The position numbers and the translations under genes were made by a program. Positions 5,754-6,347 of a stretch of 6,347 nt of DNA are shown here, piece by piece. The notes below the pieces were generated by a model. The model was not told the origin of the DNA and searched no databases. It saw only the letters and a program-made list of their open reading frames with translations. Numbering within the stretch: position 1 is the stretch's first letter; the number at the start of each line of letters is the position of its first letter. Origin of the DNA: Acidobacteriota bacterium (GTDB taxonomy: Bacteria; Acidobacteriota; Blastocatellia; RBC074); assembly GCA_013140935.1 (NCBI GenBank), contig JABFSD010000497.1, positions 1 through 6,347 on the forward strand. Reading direction: 5' to 3'.

Positions 5754-5850
5754 CAGTAGCCCGCGCGTGAGCAAGGGCTGCCTCGGCGGGGCGTTCGCTG
5801 AGGCATAGGGGCGCATTGCCGAGGCAGCCTTGCTCACGCGCGGGCTACTG
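5754..5850. repeat. Long near-perfect inverted repeat, 34/33 bp arms
   Basis: The left arm (5754-5787, starting CAGTAGCCCGCGCGTGAG) and right arm (5818-5850, ending CACGCGCGGGCTACTG) are reverse complements, except that the left arm has one extra G (AAGGG against AAGG). The loop is 30 nt (5788-5817). A stem this long is too stable to be chance. It has the form of a palindromic REP/MITE-type element, with no open frame inside and no obvious target-site duplication. If transcribed it would also act as a strong barrier between the operon and the CSLREA gene 62 bp downstream. Confidence 0.8.
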
Positions 5851-5912
5851 CCCCCGATAACCTGAAGACAACGAACTGCGTTCAAAAAAACGCAGCACAT
5901 CAAGCAAACTTT

Positions 5913-6347
5913 ATGCACAAACCACACATACATCGCATCGCACTGCTGGCGCTCACCGTAGCGATCTTCACCCTGACGCTTAGTTTTGCCCGTTGGCGCG
6001 CGCAGGCTGAACGCGGTTCGTGGCGCAATGACGCCGCCGCTACGGTCAACGTCCCTGCCGCAGCGCTCTTCGCCACCATCACCGTCAATACGACGGCGGA
6101 TGAAAATAATGTCGGAGCCGCGTGCTCGTTGCGCGAAGCGATTGTGGCGGCGAATACGAACGCGGCGTTCGGCGGCTGCACGGCGGGCGCGGCGGGGCTG
6201 GATACGATCCAGTTCAATCTGGGCGCAGGCACGCCGACCATCAATGTGTTGTCGGCCTTACCGACTATCACCGAGCCGGTCACGATCAACGGGAATACGG
6301 GCGGTTCGACGCGGGTGGAATTGAACGGGATCGGCGCAGGCGGGGAC
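5913..6347 (+). CDS. Secreted CSLREA-domain protein, N-terminal part only
   Basis: The frame is open for 145 codons from the ATG at 5913 to the window edge. Residues 1-32 form a Sec-type signal peptide: positively charged start (MHKPHIHR), hydrophobic core (IALLALTVAIFTLTLSFA) and a likely cleavage site near Ala32. The mature part opens with FATITVNTTADENNVGAA (53-70) followed by CSLREAIVAAN (71-81), the hallmark of the CSLREA domain, with a second Cys at 89 that may pair with Cys71. DTIQFNLGAGTPTINVLSALPTITEPVTING (97-127) continues into the pattern of right-handed parallel beta-helix repeats. Such proteins are usually very large, exported or surface-bound, and of unknown function; many end in a sorting or anchoring domain that would lie outside this window. 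No clear Shine-Dalgarno precedes the start. The long inverted repeat ends 62 bp upstream. Confidence 0.9.
   Translation, partial: MHKPHIHRIALLALTVAIFTLTLSFARWRAQAERGSWRNDAAATVNVPAAALFATITVNTTADENNVGAACSLREAIVAANTNAAFGGCTAGAAGLDTIQFNLGAGTPTINVLSALPTITEPVTINGNTGGSTRVELNGIGAGGD

Larger units (their letters stand above)
5220..5912. other. 693-bp non-coding region rich in inverted repeats
   Basis: No convincing gene was found on either strand. The open frames here lack recognisable domains, and several run straight through palindromes. The region holds four structured segments, listed separately: a hairpin at 5223-5252, a branched element at 5358-5434, mini-hairpins at 5653-5748 and a long inverted repeat at 5754-5850. 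I see no recognisable structure in 5435-5640. The last 60 bp before 5913 are A-rich and probably hold the leader of the CSLREA gene. Confidence 0.7.

Noticed and set aside
5653..5850. Possible CRISPR array
   Set aside because: The repeats are inverted copies rather than evenly spaced direct repeats, there are no uniform spacers, and no cas gene is present.
5631..5933. Minus-strand open frame of 100 codons
   Set aside because: It runs through both arms of the long inverted repeat and the mini-hairpins; the translation is repeat-derived with no domain.

Overview
The window looks like chromosomal DNA from a moderately GC-rich, free-living Gram-negative-type bacterium. The best guess is Acidobacteriota, class Blastocatellia. 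This rests on gene-family flavour: a quinoprotein-like beta-propeller behind a five-helix membrane domain, a secreted CSLREA-domain protein, weak or absent Shine-Dalgarno sequences, and large palindromic intergenic repeats. No rRNA or marker gene is present to confirm it.

Left part (1-2100, minus strand): a large membrane-anchored PQQ-like beta-propeller protein starts at 1567 and runs off the left edge of the window (522 residues visible, C-terminus missing). Upstream of it on the same strand, 101 bp away, is a complete 143-residue SnoaL/NTF2-like protein (1669-2100) with the only clear Shine-Dalgarno in the window.

Middle part (2289-5219, plus strand): five genes are packed head to tail. 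They encode a small PepSY-like hypothetical protein (107 aa), an overlapping C39-like cysteine peptidase (about 147 aa), a CDP-alcohol phosphatidyltransferase (209 aa), a PlsC-type acyltransferase (203 aa) and a CdsA-type phosphatidate cytidylyltransferase (315 aa). The spacings are -44, +17, +4 and -4 bp, so this is probably one operon. The last three form a compact phospholipid module. The acyltransferase would make phosphatidic acid, the CdsA homologue would activate it to CDP-diacylglycerol, and the phosphatidyltransferase would attach an alcohol head group. That transferase departs from the consensus at three positions of its active-site motif (two Asp to Asn, one Arg to Val), so its head-group substrate is unknown. 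The role of the peptidase pair ahead of the module is also unknown.

Right part (5220-6347): a 693-bp non-coding stretch is unusually rich in inverted repeats: a hairpin directly after the cdsA-like stop, a branched foldable element at 5358-5434, tandem mini-hairpins at 5653-5701, and a 33/34-bp near-perfect inverted repeat at 5754-5850. After it, a secreted CSLREA-domain protein begins at 5913 and runs off the right edge. No CRISPR array, tRNA, rRNA or transposase gene was seen.
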